Part shown: piece after piece, positions 11,425 to 23,800 of the stretch
How positions within the stretch are numbered: the stretch's first letter is position 1
Layout of the letters: each line of letters starts with the position of its first letter
Source of the DNA: Syngnathus acus
Lineage: Eukaryota; Chordata; Actinopteri; Syngnathiformes; Syngnathidae
Direction: 5' to 3'
Assembly: GCF_901709675.1 (NCBI RefSeq)
Contig: NC_051098.1
Location: 5,158,000 to 5,221,999, forward strand
Length of the DNA: 64,000 bases
Notes under the pieces: generated by a model
The model's database searches: none
What the model was told of the DNA's origin: nothing
Seen by the model: the letters and a program-made list of their open reading frames with translations, nothing else
Made by a program: the position numbers and the translations under genes

Positions 11425-14400
11425 GCTTGGCAATATTGTGTCTTTGTGAAGCCAGAAGTTAGTCCATCTCATTGTGTGAGTGGTCGGCTGGTGTACACCG
11501 AGGCGTCAACGGGACTGTCAACAAATCAAAGTGGGGGGACACTGCCTGCTTTCACTTGTAGCCACATTGTGCACGTAGACGACTCTAACAATGATGGCAT
11601 TGCCATACTTAATGCCTTCCTAATCTTCCATCAAAAGATAGGGGAAAATGCTCCAGGGATCATTCTCTATAGTCATCGCTGACTTGATACCGAGGGATAA
11701 AATGTAACTATACAGGGTGACTCTCTTGGGGAGCCTTTGCCAAAGAAGAAGCCATTCACAGTTTAGCAGGCCCTTGAATTGTTAAGTGATAAATGGGCAT
11801 GCCTGTAGCGGGTCTGAATTCCTGCATACCTGTGACTCTTTGTGTTTACTGATTTACACGAACCATTGCGGATTTGGATCCTTGTGTGCCAATAACATGC
11901 ACTAGATGTGTGTGTGTTGTTTGTGTAATGTAGGAATCACCTGTCTTTAGTCATCTAAGCACTGAAATTGCAGCACCAGGCTGGGTTTGCCAGCGAGAGC
12001 ACTTCTTGTCAGTGTAGTCTACAAAACAACAGCTGGTCAGAAAGGGAAGCACATGACTGATCCTTCTGACATGATAATGACTCAGCTACGTCTATTTTTA
12101 AAGCACTTGAAACTTTTGATGTTTTTCTGAACAGAGGATGATCAGATTCTGCCAAAAAAAAAAAAGAATTTGCAGTCAGGGTCACTGGCAGCAGGGTCAA
12201 ATTAGTTGAACTTTCAGAATGGACTGCAGTCAATTCTGTGACACTGTAAACCCGTTATCATGCGATGTTTTAATTACAATTTAAACTAATTTAAGTGTAA
12301 AATAAGTTAAGAATTATATTATATTACGTATAATCACACACAATGACATCTGCCATATATGCTATGGAGCAAGAGGGTGAATGAAAGTTGCACTAGATAT
12401 AAATGCACTTTACTTTCTGTAATGCATTCTATTCTATTTTGTAGTCTTATGTCATTGTAGAAATACTGTGAAGTAAGTGAAGCCTGAAGAAAAGTGAATG
12501 GCTGCCTTCCTTAACTGTATTGTAGGATTGTTGCCATTTTTTTGTAAGCTTTCGAGGCCCATTTTACCAGATATGTTTAAATCTGAGACTTTTTGTACTC
12601 TTTGTTAATGTCTCCTAGCTTATATCTACCTTGAAGGTAAGATTCAATAATTCTTTCACCTTCAACACAGCAAATGAGTAGTGAAACATTGCAAACTTGA
12701 GTGGGATGGTGTTTGTACCCTGAGGCACGCCATCACTCTTTGAAATGCTGGGCTGAGAGCCAGACACCAAACCTTTTACTGAAGGCATCTTTGTATTCTA
12801 ATTTGCTGGGGACTGCAGGATAGATGTGGGTAAACGGGGAAATAAGATCTGGGTTTTTAAAATAGTGGTTCCGTTCTTTACTTGTCCAAAGGGACACAGT
12901 GTTAACTGATCAGCCTGTATTTGGAGGAAGATGAATCATATCAAAACCAAGGTGATGAAACAGCAAGGTAAAAGAGATTAAATCAATCCAAACTAGCTGG
13001 GTTTATTTTAGTACAAAGGAAAACCAGATTACATTTTTATGGAAGGTGCTTTATTTTGTATTTGCGTTATTAAAGTACCGAATAGTGAAACTGAAATACT
13101 TTATTAGTGACTACATTTGTAAAACGTCATCTGTGCAAATAATTTAAAATGGGAAAAAAAAGATCAATATAAAATATATTTTTTTTCCTCAAACTGTAAT
13201 TTATGTTATGTAAAATGTTCTCTCTTCTTTCGCTATGGTTTTAATTGTTTTATCAGTTGTTTTATCAATTATTGGTTATGCAACTTCCCCAAACCAATTA
13301 CTTCTTAAGTGGTTTAATAACATAAGAGGGCCGTACAAGCACATACTCTGCATCCATGTACGTACTTCTACAGCATGTCCCAGAATGTCTGGAATGGTGT
13401 TTCTGCGTTGCTGTTGACACTTTTGTCTCCACTACTTTAGGAGGTAACTCCTGCCATATACTTTTCTATCTGACAAACACATACACAGCTGTCAGGTTGC
13501 TCTGCGGTCTATCCTGTCAGCACACTCCAGCCCGTTTTATATCCGATCAGAGCCACAGTGGATCTCATGACAATGGGAATCCCTGGGTCAAACGGCTCCT
13601 TGTCCAACATTGGCAGAATCGTATGCGATAGAGTGACACTTATTGCAGCCATTTTGATCTGCTTAATCCCTGGGGAATGCCCTGTGATGGAAAGGTTCAA
13701 GATAGGCTTACTCAAACACACTTTGTCCCACCGTGACCCCCGACGTGTGCACAGGAGAAGGTGTGCGTGTCATGGGGTTTAGCACCAGTTCGGAGATAAA
13801 GCCAATCTAAGCAGCTGTCAAGTGTGAGATGAGCAGAGAGGATTGCTGGCTGACGGTCAGATTCTTTCTTGGGAGCGGCACGGCACAGAAGGGAAGAAAT
13901 GCAGAAGTGGAAAACAACAGCCACAAGAGCATCACTTGGTAACTCAAATGAATGTAGGCCAAGAGTTGTTCTTGCTTTTATTTTAATGGGTCACATCAAA
14001 ACACAACTATGCAACTCACATCCACATTTGAAGTTGATCCGGCCAATAAATGTTGTGGGGGAAATTATTCATCTGTAATTGACCAAAATCATCTCTGACG
14101 TTACAAGAAACGTTGGACCAGTTCCTTCCGTTGTTTGAAAATCCTGTCAATTTTTTTCAAAAAAATCTATCAGTCGGGCCACTTAAAAATTATTGACCTA
14201 AAGTGCTGAAAATGGCCTGCTCTCTTTGACTATGCAAAGTTTACGGTTGAACAATCGGCCAGTGATACGGATGTTCGACAGAGAGTTTGCTCAACAACAC
14301 AATCAGGTTCCCATAATAATATCAGCTCAAATGAGAAATGGATCTGTTCAGTGACTCGTGATATTGAAGCTACGTGTAAAACTTTTATCAAAAAGAAAAA

Positions 14401-14620
14401 CAAGCAATACCAGCTTTAGTTACAGGACATGTCATAATGATGAATTGCAGCTTCAGTTGGACTTGAATCTGAGCCTCCAATGTTACATTTTGAAAAGCTG
14501 ACTGCATTATTCATCTTGTGCATCGCCTCACACCCGATACTGTTACAGATTCCTCCATCCATGAGACGATGCATGCATTGTATTTGGAGCGATTGTAAGC
14601 CACCTCATATTTGCAATAAT
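11425..14620. other. Intergenic region, alkbh8 to sln, no gene recognised
   Basis: Short unconserved-looking ORFs only (none over about 95 codons), AT-rich, with stop codons in all frames and no convincing splice-linked coding pieces. ELMOD1, which lies between ALKBH8 and SLN in human, was looked for by eye and not seen. Confidence 0.6.
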
Positions 14621-14623
14621 GTG

Positions 14624-14633
14624 CTATAAATAA
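14624..14633 (+). promoter_or_regulatory. TATA/MEF2-like site, candidate sln promoter
   Basis: CTATAAATAA fits both a TATA box and the MEF2 consensus YTAWWWWTAR. It lies about 750 bp upstream of the sarcolipin start codon, with an acceptor-like CTCAG at 15250-15254 in between. That fits the usual two-exon sarcolipin gene with a non-coding first exon. The linking donor was not fixed (AAAAG, then GTAATAAT near 14946, is one candidate). Muscle control by MEF2 is inference. Confidence 0.4.
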
Positions 14634-15384
14634 CCCAGACAGTGAGAGAGAGACTCTCTATGGCTATGTGTCGTGGACCAGATTGTGGAAAATAAAACAC
14701 TTGATTGGTTTGTTCACTTAAATAGTGTGGGTGACATCATTATGTTTGCATGTGAGCCATGGGCGGTCCACTGAGGTGACTACTTTAGGGGCAGGCCAGG
14801 TCCCTGGTCAGGGTAGAAAGCTGAAGCTCGACACGGAGGGAAGCAAATCAAAGAAGACATTTGCAGACTATAGACAGTTTGGATTTTTGCAAATCAAGAC
14901 CAACAAAAAAAAATACTCTACTGGAGCACATGACATAAAGGAAAAGGTAATAATCCTCTTGAGGCCTGAAAGGATGCAAGAAAATCTCTTTCCTTGTTAA
15001 TTTGAATAAATATTATCTGGAATCTTTAATGACAGGTGACCACAACTTAATATTAATCTACAGTATATTTTTATGGCACTTGTGCATACAGTCTTATCGC
15101 AAGCTATTGTACCTTGTACTTTGCTTTTACATGCCTTTAGTTCTTTATATAGATACTCTTAATTATGTGAACTGAGTTACATTGTGAATGAAATATGCAA
15201 AATCAAAAAAGCTGCCTTGCCTTTCATGCAAATCTACTTGTTTGCTTGTCTCAGGTGGGGGGTTGGACAGCAAAACTTTGTGACAAAATCTTCCTTTCTG
15301 CCATCCCTGTTGCCGTGTGTACTCCCTTCAGCAGCTGCCGCCTCATCGCCATTGTCCCCTACACTGCCTGTTTGGAAAGCGGCC

Positions 15385-15480
15385 ATGGATCGCTCGGTGC
15401 AGGAACTCTTCCTCAACTTCATGATCGTCTTAATCACCGTTCTCTTGATGTGGCTGTTGGTGAAAACATATCAGGACTAA
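15385..15480 (+). CDS. sln: Sarcolipin (SERCA-regulating membrane micropeptide)
   Basis: A 31-residue single-pass membrane peptide that binds the sarcoplasmic-reticulum calcium pump SERCA and uncouples or inhibits it in muscle. The sequence starts [12 protein letters not shown], has a hydrophobic helix ([13 protein letters not shown]) and ends VKTYQD. The core QELFLNF...VLITV.LMWLLV is near identical to mammalian sarcolipin; phospholamban is longer and lacks this N-terminus. The whole CDS is in one exon, after an acceptor-like site at 15254, as in mammals. The start GGCCATGG has a good Kozak context. The C-terminus differs from mammalian RSYQY. A 9-bp hairpin (15510-15532) follows the stop. 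Synteny with alkbh8 supports the call. The gene converges on kbtbd3. Confidence 0.95.
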   Translation: MDRSVQELFLNFMIVLITVLLMWLLVKTYQD

Positions 15481-15509
15481 CATGCGGAACATGAACATTC
15501 CTCCCATCT

Positions 15510-15532
15510 CCATCTCCTCCGAGAGGAGATGG
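15510..15532 (+). repeat. 9-bp hairpin in sln 3'UTR
   Basis: CCATCTCCT, loop CCGAG, then AGGAGATGG, starting 30 nt after the sarcolipin stop codon. The stem is perfect. No function is claimed. Confidence 0.7.
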
Positions 15533-15929
15533 GAGACATTTTATGGAGTCTGCATGGTTTCTTCGGCTATTTTAGGTCAGATTTCAGTTTTAGTGTTTTC
15601 GTCTATGGAAATGGTGTGATTTTAATGCAATTACCAAGGTAAACTAATCTGGGATTTAGAGCTACACTTTTTTGAGATCCTGCTCTTGTATCAAAATCAA
15701 AAAGGGGATTCCCAGAAAAGAGGAAAATGTTAACAGAAAAAAACAGAAACCTAACACAGATCTGCTGCACCGTGCAAATCTCTCCACTCTTGTTTTCAAA
15801 CAATGCAAGATGACACTTTATGCACTCGCACATGCTATTATGTTTGAGTCTGTACGCTCTTTAATTCTGTATTTAAGTAATTTGTGTGTAATTGAATCAA
15901 ATATTTAAATTATTGTTGACTTCTCGCAG

Positions 15930-15935
15930 AATAAA
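15930..15935 (+). promoter_or_regulatory. Candidate poly(A) signal of sln
   Basis: AATAAA 450 nt after the sarcolipin stop. Further AATAAA copies follow at about 16025-16055, so the true end may be later and could approach the converging kbtbd3 3' end (stop at 16147). Confidence 0.45.
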
Positions 15936-16146
15936 TTCTCTATTTGAATGACTCTAGTTGTTTTTTTGCACACAAAATATTGCTGTCAGCCTCTGTACAT
16001 ATAAAAAGAGGTCCCTCTGATATATAAATAATAAATAAAAATGATAAATAAAATAATGCATTCTGTTATATAGTAATTTTTTGGTGATTGAATGTGAAAA
16101 AGTTGCAGTTGGAATTTACTTTCCTTCAACTTGCCACCTGTGTGCA

Positions 16147-18995
16147 TCATTCTATATCACTCCACGGGTTAGTGTGTCTGTTGAAACTGATGCTCTGGCA
16201 ATGGAATTCAGTCAGAGCTCTGGGCATGGGCGCCACTTCCTCCCATTGACTCCTGTCACTGTGATACACCTAACAAAGGAAATATGCAAAGTTATCAAAT
16301 TATAGTCACTCGATCTGCAAAATGGACAAATTTGCTCTGTGTCACATCTTTGTCACATGACTAGAGACCAATTAGAAAATTCGGGATTTTACCTGGACTT
16401 CATCTGTAATCTCATCAGGGGAATAATCACCACCTAAAATGTAGATTTTGTCTCGTATACCAACTGCTCCAGCATTGAACCCCGCACACTCAAATGACCC
16501 CTCTCCTTTCCACACACAAGTCTCTGGACAGAAACTGTACACCTGCAGGATGACACGTGTCATATGTGATCAGGAAAATCTTACATCAAACATTTGTTTG
16601 TTGAATCGGTCTATTTTTTGTGTGTTCACCTTGTAAGTGGACAGGTCACAGAGGTGCAGTGTTTTATGAATTGAGACAGCCTTTACCAGCGTTGCATGGA
16701 AGAACTGGCCAAACTCTGCCACCAGGCGACACCACTGGTCCTGTTGGGCATCATAGCTAAAGAAACAGTCAAGTGAGGGATTGAAAGAGTCGGTTATCTC
16801 CACCTCCGACCCCAGTGTATAGATAACGCTGCCACAAGCACTGGCCTCAGGATAGAAGATTGCAGTTGGCAGACGACTGACTGAGAACCAGCTCTTGGCC
16901 AATGGGTCATAATAGTCCACCTGAACATATAACGTGTTGTACTGCCAACAAATGTTCTAACTTACACATACATCTAAAAAAAAAAAAGTACACAAACACA
17001 CCTCTAGCAGACCGGGAGCAGCCCCTCTGTGTCCCTTCGTCCGCCCTCCAATGACATAAACCCGGTCTAGACAGACCACTGCTGTGTGCATGGTTCGGGG
17101 TTTCGGCATCGCTGGAGCAGGTGTGCAGGTTCTTGTTACAGGGGAGAAGCACCACATCTCATCGGTAGCATCATGGGAAGGCTCCGCCACGTGGATTCGT
17201 ACTGCCCGGTAACAGTTTCCACGGCAACCTCCAGTGATAAACATCTTGTGGGCAATTGAAGGAAGAGGGGAAGGGAAGCATTCAAAGTTCATTTGCTTTT
17301 TTTTTTTGGTCATTGTGCTAATTGGCTTGTATCAGATAGAACTGAGCACACCATGAACTCTCAGATGGCCATGGAGCTGGCAAGTGAGACTCTTTTTGCA
17401 TTTTATAACATTGTTAAAGGAAGAGAAATTGATTCTAAAAATAACCTACTTGATTGCGACGCAATATATTTCCCAGATAAAACTTCTGCAGGCCCACTAT
17501 TGGATTTAATTAAACTGTGTAGGAGTTGTGGCAGTGTATACACGATTCCTGCAATCACATGTTGTACCTTCTCAGCATAGCTAGTCAGATGGGAGCCTGG
17601 CAGATCTGGCATTGTGTTTGTTCCATCCTCCTGGTTGAATCCAAGCTCCGTCCACTGGTCTGTTTCCAAACAGTAGCAGAAAGAGTGGCGGACAACTCCG
17701 TTCTCCTCCGTCTTGTGGATATAAATGTAGCTCTGTGTGGTGGCAGGTCTGGCATCGGTGAACAATCCACTGTGCTGACTTTGTCTGCTCCGAGCCTCGG
17801 AGATCAGAGCCATACAGGAATGATTGCTGCTCAGCAGATCTGAATCACGAAGAGACTTACAGAAAATAAAATACATTTGAGGATGAATTGAGATGAAAAT
17901 ATACCACCAAAAATGTGCGAATCTCTTTGCACCTGACATTGACTGTGTGAATACCTGAAATGCATGTGGAGGTAGCTGGTGAAGTCTCGTTAGAGATAGC
18001 AATGTGGGTAGCAGCTTCTGTCTTCCAAGAAGGTCATGGCGGATCCACTTTAGAAGTGACATGACCAAAGCCTCCTCACTGGCCACACAGAGGGCATCTG
18101 ACCTGAGGCACTCGTCCAACACATTCACCTACAATGTTTGGAACCGGTTTTAGAAGCTGCCATTCGAAAGGTACGTGTGTTGACGGCTGACTGGCACCTG
18201 CATGTCCAGGAATTCTTGTGTGTCAGAAAGGTCTTGGAAGTTTTGAACCACAAAGTCGGTGGCACTTCGGAGGAGGGAGGCTGAGCCATATGCTTCAGCA
18301 AGGGCCAAAAGTGACAGGCAGTTACCAAGATCTATCGTTCCTAACAAGAAGTCACTACAGGCTCTGGATAGAACTGACACCTGAAGACACCAACAACACC
18401 AAGTAAGTAAAATTTCCTTTTAACTCAATGTACAATATCATGTACAATCGAGTAAATATCAATTAATTTGAGCCAATACCATAAGAATAAGAAGAATGAG
18501 AAAAGAGTCAAATAGATCTGTGGCTGCAGAGCCATGTGTTTCTACCTGCAAAAAGGAGGCAAGTTGAAACAGAGAGTCTACGTTCCCTTCTGTGATAAGA
18601 ATTTCACCAGAGTAGGCAAAATCCAGGAAGGACTCCACCACAACCGGACACTGGTTACACAATGTTACAGAACCATCGTCACGTTCTCGCATAGCTGCTT
18701 CAAACATGGCCCTAAAGAAAAAGAAAAGAAAACTTACAAATTATTGCACAATATTCTCTCCAAAAAATGTACAGATAGAAAGAAATCGAGACCTGAAGAA
18801 ATCACTGCATGCAGCAAGAACACAGCGATGACAGGGAAAAATCTGTTCCTGCACTTTTATGGTGAAATCAAATAGTAGGCCTTGCTCCCGAAATGACCTG
18901 AGTAGACCCAGCAACTGAAGTCCATGTGTGTTGGACACCTGCAGCAAGGTGTGACCCTCTCGGATCTTGTTGCAGGACTCTTTTTCCTCAGCCAT
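16147..18995 (-). CDS. kbtbd3: KBTBD3, BTB-BACK-Kelch protein (complete)
   Basis: BTB-Kelch family protein, a probable substrate adaptor for cullin-3 ubiquitin ligase (family role, not shown here). Nine coding exons: 18793-18995, 18546-18711, 18198-18380, 17955-18128, 17568-17855, 17002-17244, 16630-16920, 16393-16542 and 16147-16269. They total 1821 nt or 606 residues, close to the human length. Residues about 25-120 form the BTB domain (FDFTIKVQEQIFPCHRCVLA; RERDDGSVTL), about 124-242 BACK (RQKLLPTLLSLTRLHQLPPH), then Kelch repeats (DARPATTQSYIYIHKTEENG, FITGGCRGNCYRAVRIHVAE, RTMHTAVVCLDRVYVIGG, FGQFFHATLVKAV, GFNAGAVGIRDKIYILGGDY). The last exon (VYHSDRSQWEEV...ALTEFHCQ) is too short for simple ORF calling. 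Start ATG 18995 follows an AAG acceptor. A 5' exon with donor CT/GTAAGT is at 19253. Five of eight introns sit in AG|GT contexts. Confidence 0.96.
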
Positions 18996-19252
18996 CTTGA
19001 GCACCCATCAAAAAAGAGAAGGAATAAATGACAGGTGGGATTTTTAAGCAAGTAAATGTGTTGTATTATTTGGTAATGCCTATACCTCTGTGCAATAAAT
19101 AGTGCGCAGTACACTAGCCTAATAGAAGCACCAAAATTGTGACTACTGATGGGCCACATAGGTAAAACAAATCTCAATTTGAACGTATTATTGAATATGA
19201 CATGACGCTTGTAAACGCTTCACTTAGCACAGGTAACACGGATTCTACTTAC

Positions 19253-19310
19253 AGCACCATGGACAGCGCTCCCGTGCTTCCGGGAAGGTAGATATGGTAC
19301 GAGAAGTCTG
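19253..19310 (-). other. kbtbd3: Probable 5' untranslated exon of kbtbd3
   Basis: GTGCT is followed by a strong donor GTAAGTAG on the minus strand, about 250 nt upstream of the coding start. The exon contains an upstream ATG (CCATGGTGCT) that would open a short uORF after splicing. The 5' limit is a guess. Confidence 0.45.
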
Positions 19311-20590
19311 AAATACTATGACTTGCTTGTCGCTGCGAAATCAAAGTCGAATGTAAATTTTAATGTTATACACAATACTGATTGAAAATCCAACGAGTTT
19401 TTAAAGATTTAGATTATATCCGTGCATGTATGGTTTGTTTCAGGCGGAAGTAAGCGCAACGACCGAAGGGAACTGTAGTTCTCTTGGTTGATTTTTAAAT
19501 CGGAAATCGTGCGAAAACTTGGAGAATAAAATGTTAAGAAATATACTGTGCATATGATGTTAAAGATAGTTAAACTAACTTCTACGGGTGTGCATTAATA
19601 ATCACGATTACACAACAATATTCATTTGAATTTCCCCAAGCACTTGTACAAAAAATACAAAATATTTCAAGAATTGCGATACGTCTTTTTATTACTACTT
19701 TAATACTTTCAAGGCAACAATGCGCTTCTCAAAAACATAAAATAAAAATACAAAACAACTGAACATATCAAATAAATACAAAAATTGTCAGACGAAGACG
19801 CTTTTAAAGTACATATATAGAAGCAGATTGAATATTGGGTGCTAATCTTTTTATGTTGGAACTTCAACATCTCATTTATTTTGTATAGTGGTTCAACAAC
19901 CTCTAAAACTGAGAGCTACTGTACTTCCAATTTGAAACACACTTTTTTTCTGGTGGCTTTTCTTTTTTTTGCTACGCATACCTGATACATTTTTAAATAG
20001 TTCAACCACCACAACTAAAATTAATTGAGCACAGATACAAGATACATATAAATAAACGCATACTTTACAGGTAATTCTTGTGGCCATATTACTTTCCTAG
20101 TTTTCCAATAAATAAATGTAATAATAAACTATCTTATTTAAAAAACACATTTATTATCTTTCTAATATCTTTCTACTAGTAACAGCCCCTGAAAATTAGT
20201 AAAATATGATTGTGGAAATCCACACCTAAAATCAATGAATCAAGCAGATTCGAATATTGCAAATTACATCAGGATGAGACTACTGACATTGTGGCGCATT
20301 GCAATTTGTCGCCGCTTGATGTCGCTGTCTTACTGGGAAGCCCAACGTGTGGTTGGGTAAGCGGTATGCAGGGCACCAAATATGATCGAATAACTTGCAG
20401 CGGCGTGCAGTGTCAATTTTAAATCAAGTCAATATTTACTGACCCTTAAAAGTTATTGATCTAATGAGACCACCTAATAACTGCAAGGGCATCACTGTAA
20501 GCAATCACTCGCGGTTTAATTCGATTGTGTGCTTGTTTTTCCTCTTAGTTTCTTTTCAGCTGTTATTAACCATTGGGATTTTGGAATCGT
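19311..20590. other. Intergenic region, kbtbd3 to fam168a (divergent promoters)
   Basis: AT-rich, no coding signal recognised. It separates the 11q22-type gene block from the 11q13-type block. GC content rises sharply from about 20590, at the fam168a promoter. Confidence 0.6.
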
Positions 20591-20868
20591 TGTCAGTTCG
20601 CCTCCTTCCTGCATCCCTGCATCCATCTCACCATCCCTCGCTCCTTCCTCCCCTCCCTCCCTCCCGACAGTGCATCCCCCATCCCCCACTCGTCGGCCGC
20701 GTCTGTAGCAGCGCCACTGGGCCCACACAAACGCAGCTCGAGCTCAGCCAGCCCGCACCGACCCGAGGCAAAAGTCCACGCGAGAGAAAGACGACTACAC
20801 TGGTTCCCATCACGCGCGGGAGTGAGAAAGAAAAAAAAAAACTCTTTTTCTTCGACCAAGTGACGTTG
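20590..20868 (+). other. fam168a: GC-rich 5' untranslated exon and promoter region of fam168a
   Basis: A C/CG-rich stretch (TCGGCCGCG, GCACCGACCCGAGG, CACGCGCGGGAG) ends in a strong donor, GACGTTG then GTAAGTG, with exon end at 20868. It carries no fam168a-like coding sequence and precedes the coding exons on the same strand, so it is taken as the non-coding first exon inside a CpG-island-like promoter. The transcription start is not fixed. A long ORF across it is compositional. Confidence 0.6.
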
Positions 20869-23800
20869 GTAAGTGTCGTTGTCGCCGCGTGTGGGGGGGA
20901 CACCCACGTCCGTGTTGTTTGTTTTGAGGCTCTTTCTTTTCCTGGTGGAGCCCCAATTGTCCTCCGCGTTGGCTGTTTTGGGAATTAGCGGGCTAGCTTG
21001 GTGAAGCAGGCTAGCTGAAAGATCAGAATGGAAGGGAAAGTAGTTGGAGGATCGCAGGGGCTTTAGTGGGAGACGTTTGTCAACGGGGCGTTAAAATTTG
21101 TTTTTCTGGTCTTGTCCGGCGTGGCCCACTGCGGTTACCCCCACCCCCCCTATTAGTCATCAGCTAATCTTACTCCAGCTAACCCGCTGATTAGCTATTT
21201 GAACGTGCAGAAGGAAAGATGCAGGGATGCTACAGCGGTTTACTTCGCTAAGCTAACATTGGCATATTATGAGTGAGCCTTTACGCAGATTCCTGCATGA
21301 ACTGCCACGGAATGCAAGAAGAAAGCCACGCGTGTACTGCGTTGCTAACGTGGTGATAATTGGCAAGATGGCATCTCCGAGTTGATATTCAAAATGGTGT
21401 ATTGAGCTTGTTTGAGTGTGACCATTTTTGTCCACCAGTGGCTGTTTTGGCGTTGCTTGCTATCTTTGGAATGTGACGCACTGCCCAGTTGCGTGCTACG
21501 TTGGGATAGATAATAAAAAACATGAACCCACGACGGGGATGTAATAAGAAAAACGTGAGCCAAGCTGATGAGGAATGCTGTCGACCGTTTGTTTTGTTTC
21601 TGTTCTGCTATTTTAAACTGTAGCAAACTGTAACCATGTGTACGCACCGATTTCACCTGGATCTCTTTAACTCTCGCATCCATTATATATCAGAGCTTTA
21701 TAACGGTATTTAATGACCCAGTTAATGCTACAACTTGATAGTTTGGTTCGGTTCGTGCTACATTTTATCATCAATTTACAAAACATAATGGTTCCATGGA
21801 CCAACTTTACACTCAAAAAGGTCCAAACCTTTAATAATTTCAAAACTAATAATGATGCTGTTCAGTCTGTTTTTTCATCACATTCAGTTAAGTTCATTTT
21901 CGAGTATTTTTTTTAATCGTCAAGTAATTACGAATAACAATAGCTGAATCAATCGTGAAGAATTCAAATTGCTCATTGTACGGCTTTAATAGTTTACTGA
22001 TAACTGAAACAATCGTGTCAAAATTAAGTGCACAAATTGAGCAGACGTTTGCTTCTTATGCTGCATGTTGCCAGTCACTGTGGGAAGGAAAGCTACATCC
22101 ACACGGACCTCTTGTTTACAAGATTGTCAAATGTAGAATCACAAATATTCCTAATACTATATATTTATTCATACATATATTGTGAGTCAATAGATGAAAT
22201 TCATTAAGAGTGCTGCACTGCTGCCAATTTGGTTAAATTCAAGTGCTACATTGCAGGAACATATGTGATTAGTATTTTCGATATGCAAGTCATTTTCATT
22301 CATTAAGTCAAAGTCTGCTCATGCTGAGCTCTCAACATGTCAGTGTGAGAGGCAAATTTAATTTGATCTTTTTCTTCTTCGTCCTGAAGGAGTCAAAACA
22401 GAATGTGTGGAGCATGTTATGATGTTTTTTTTGGGGGGGTTGCATTGTTTGCAGCCTCACGTGTGTGAATGGTGGGCTGTACAAAGTGGCTGTAAAACTG
22501 TCAAGCCTCAAAAGCCAGGAGGTTTTTAATGTCATGAGAGGCTGGTCCCATAACAGACTGTTTGAGCACCACTTCATTCCCATGTGGCTCAAGCACTCAA
22601 TGTGTTGTTTTTTTGTAGATTAGAGAACAATACACTCCCAGTCGTCAGTTTTCACCTTGCTCCTTGTCTTGTGTCCTTTGTTAACTGTACATAATGTTGC
22701 AATTTGGTGCTGGTTGAAATTTGGCTATGGGTTTTGGCTGTTATCAATCATTCTTTGGGTCAATTAAATATTTATCTATGTGCCTGTTGTGCTGTTATTT
22801 TTTTTCTAGTGCAAAAGTGGCTCAACATGACAAAATAATACAACTGCATATTATTAGATTTCATAATTTTAATTTTGAATACACTGTATATATTTTTAAC
22901 CCAAATAAGCACATTTGCTGGAATGTATATCTCAAAGGGATCATGTCTGGAGTGGAACAAATACTTGTTAAATTTTAGGAATATTTATGGCTCTCCTCCC
23001 AAAGTCGAGAGCATCTTAAATGGAAATTCAAGTCACCGTGTAGGTGGGTTCACAATTCAGCAGGCTGGAAAGCATGAACATAATGAAGGGATGCGGGCCC
23101 TAGAGGTGTGTGACTGATGAGCTGCTTTTGGAGAGGAGAATGGCGAGGTAGGTGAAAAGCAGTGCGGCGAGAATGGGACATGTGTCGAACGGTGTCCTAG
23201 ATCTGAAATAGCCTAGAGCTGTGTGTTGGGAGCTGCGTGCTGCAAGGCAAGTTCTATTGTTCAGACAGCAGGAGTCAACCTTTGATACCATCACCTGAAC
23301 GTTGTGTCATAGATTTTTTTTTTCTTCTCACGGACCACAAGCAGCAGCCATAAATATAATAAGATCAATAGATAACTACTTTTTTTGTTTTTGAGCAGAG
23401 CATGGTTCGTCACGCAAATAAAAAACTCAGTGGGCGGACCGCTGGTCTCGAGGATGTTTCTTTGTGTTGGATTGTTGAAACTGGTGTGTTCTATTCTCTC
23501 TTACGTGGAAGTGTGATTACGCCCACTGCTTTTGATTTGTTACTGTAAGAATAGATGCCGAGTGAGGTATTATGTGGGAGGATAGGGGGGGTTGCAATGT
23601 ATCATACACGTTCACCACCAATGGCTGCTGCATGTGTGTGTGAGCTTAAATTCTTTCATTCTTTTAACAATATTTCGCTCTCCCTTCTTTGCTCTTCTCA
23701 TTATTAATCTCTCTTGTCCCTCGGGGCTACAAGGAGCTCCCTTTTATGGGGTGGAATCCTCATGATTATTTCCAGACACACACAAACAGTACACTATTAA

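Noticed and set aside
15385-15480. Phospholamban or another regulin as the micropeptide
   Set aside because: 31 residues with the QELFLNF...LMWLLV core and no phospholamban cytoplasmic domain. Synteny with alkbh8 also fits sln.
20464-20988. 174-codon plus-strand ORF
   Set aside because: It runs across the fam168a 5' exon and its splice donor in a C-rich, CpG-rich region. It is compositional, with no domain.
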